Shown: in pieces, positions 35,596 through 36,247 of the stretch | How positions within the stretch are numbered: position 1 is the stretch's first letter | Layout: every line of letters starts with the position of its first letter | Source of the DNA: a bacterium | GTDB lineage: Bacteria > Patescibacteriota > Saccharimonadia > Saccharimonadales > UBA4665 | Direction of reading: 5' to 3' | Length of the DNA: 36,247 nucleotides | Assembly (NCBI GenBank): GCA_021841155.1 | Contig: JAKBVU010000004.1 | Span: forward strand, 1-36,247 | Made by a program: the position numbers and the translations under genes | The notes under the pieces: model-generated | What the model saw: the letters and a program-made list of their open reading frames with translations, nothing else | What the model was told of the DNA's origin: nothing | The model's database searches: none

Positions 35596-35601
35596 TATAA
35601 T
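35596..35601 (+). promoter_or_regulatory. -10 box upstream of the aberrant tRNA
   Basis: TATAAT at 35596-35601, 16 bases before the first base of the tRNA-like gene (35618). No clear -35 is seen. It suggests that the RNA is transcribed, on its own or with the following reading frame. Confidence 0.45.
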
Positions 35602-35617
35602 AAGGTAAAAATTATTT

Positions 35618-35692
35618 GGTACGGCAGCCAAGTGTTTAAGGTAGCGGCCTCATTTACCGCAATCGTAGATTAAAATCCTACCCGTACCACCA
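35618..35692 (+). tRNA. Aberrant tRNA with CAU anticodon (tRNA-Met-like)
   Basis: A complete cloverleaf with a perfect 7-bp acceptor (GGTACGG/CCGTACC), discriminator A35689 and encoded CCA (35690-35692). The anticodon loop is CTCATTT with CAT at 34-36, so CAU plus A73 would satisfy the main MetRS identity elements. G1-C72 pairing argues against an initiator. Several nearly invariant positions are changed: C instead of T8 (35625), T instead of G19, A instead of C56, A53-C61 and C31-A39 mismatches, and T rather than purine at 37. G19 and C56 normally pair with each other; here they are T and A, which could still pair. It may be a decaying tRNA gene or a specialised tRNA. The last A of CCA is also the first base of the next ATG. 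Confidence 0.7.
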
Positions 35693-36227
35693 TGAATAAT
35701 AAGGTATTTATTTCAACAGCTTATATATATCCTGTTTGTCCTCTTAGTTTTAACCATGCCAGAATGTTTGTGATAGCAGATGTTTATGCTAGATATTCAA
35801 AACTCAAAAATCAAAACTGTGAAGTATATTATCCAATTGTGCCACCCATTACAGTGGTAATACCGCCCACAAAATGTCTAACGAGCTTCACGATTACTTC
35901 AATGGGAATAAAACTGAAAGTTCTGAAAAAATTTTTAATCTATATAGCAAAACATATCAAGTTAATCGTGAAATTATTAAGCAGTTCGAAGATCCTAAAT
36001 ATTTACTAGATTATTTTAATGAAGAATGTTTACGGGAATTAAAATCATTGCATATACAAGCAGATTATAGCCGAAGTTATACTTCTATCGAAGATGATTT
36101 TTCTTATTTCGTAAACGCAGTAATCGCACAGTATTTAAAACTAGGCCTTGTGCAAATTAAAGGTTTAGATAATATCGGGATTAAATACGGGCTTAGTAAA
36201 ACAAAATTCAAGTGCATTTTATACTGA
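35692..36227 (+). pseudogene. Truncated leucyl-tRNA synthetase-like N-terminal domain, frameshifted, HIGH motif lost
   Basis: About 177 residues equivalent to the N-terminal catalytic half of archaeal-type LeuRS. VFISTAYIYPVCPLSFNHAR, followed by MFVIADVYARYSKLKNQNCE, aligns with the LeuRS start (FVTVAFPYVNGPLHIGHAR), but HIGH has become SFNH. At 35845-35846 two extra bases (CC) shift the frame; removing them joins YYPIVP to HYSGNTAHKMSNELHDYF, matching LeuRS FPMGFHVTGTP. The second part, FEDPKYLLDYFNEECLREL then DYSRSYTSIEDDFSYF, follows LeuRS up to the editing-domain insertion, then stops at a TGA. There is no editing domain, KMSKS loop or anticodon domain. The protein cannot be a working LeuRS. 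It may be a relic, or a domain kept for another use if the frame is restored. Confidence 0.7.
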
Positions 36228-36247
36228 AAGAGTATAACCTATTTTTT
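36219..36247 (+). terminator. Rho-independent terminator after the LeuRS-like fragment
   Basis: TTATACT-GAAAG-AGTATAA is a perfect 7-bp stem with a 5-base loop, overlapping the stop codon and followed by CCTATTTTTT at the window edge. It marks the intended end of the truncated gene. Confidence 0.5.

Overview
The window is AT-rich, very compact DNA using the standard genetic code (TGA ends several genes). It most resembles an environmental, aerobically respiring Saccharibacteria (Patescibacteria/CPR) genome. That assignment is inference from protein style, small intergenic gaps, F420-type LLM oxidoreductases beside a cyo-type quinol oxidase, and no quinone biosynthesis genes in view. No marker gene proves it.

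Layout. 1-2.7 kb: two F420-type luciferase-like oxidoreductases (the first cut by the window edge), a frameshifted isochorismatase-family hydrolase and a small basic protein. 2.8-4.0 kb: a Crp-family regulator and a YggT-like membrane protein; both promoters carry a CRP-like site at the same distance from the -10 box. 4.0-7.9 kb: an anchored phosphoesterase, an orphan cytochrome b and a CHAP cell-wall hydrolase. 8.0-9.7 kb: a response regulator and a histidine kinase with a His-rich sensor loop. 9.7-17.1 kb (minus): one operon, FAD-linked 2-hydroxyacid dehydrogenase - membrane protein - cyoABCDE. 17.2-21.7 kb (plus): type II NADH dehydrogenase and a UvrD-like helicase-nuclease. 21.7-29.1 kb (minus): an aquaporin-family channel with a histone-like tail and a complete F1Fo ATP synthase operon (I-a-c-b-delta-alpha-gamma-beta-epsilon). 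29.2-33.5 kb: glutaredoxin, CobO-type adenosyltransferase, lipid kinase, glycosyltransferase, anchored glycoside hydrolase, SmpB and tRNA-Asn. 33.6-36.2 kb: an actinobacterial-type methionyl-tRNA synthetase, an aberrant tRNA with a CAU anticodon, and a truncated, frameshifted archaeal-type leucyl-tRNA synthetase N-terminal domain with a broken HIGH motif.

How it fits together. NDH-2 and the FAD-linked dehydrogenase can feed electrons into a quinone pool, the bo3-type oxidase passes them to O2 and pumps protons, and the ATP synthase (c subunit with proton-type ligands) uses the gradient. This is a minimal aerobic chain without complex I or a complete bc1 complex. The quinone would have to come from elsewhere in the genome or from a host.

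Most unusual points: the synthetase/tRNA-like/synthetase-fragment cluster at the right end; a repeated leaderless promoter design with exactly six bases between the -10 hexamer and ATG; two CRP-like sites at exactly -41.5; an apparent ATT start for cyoE; and loss of the E. coli His98 quinol-site residue in CyoB. No gene-free stretch exceeds 300 bases; the longest (33484-33652) shows only a possible -10 box.
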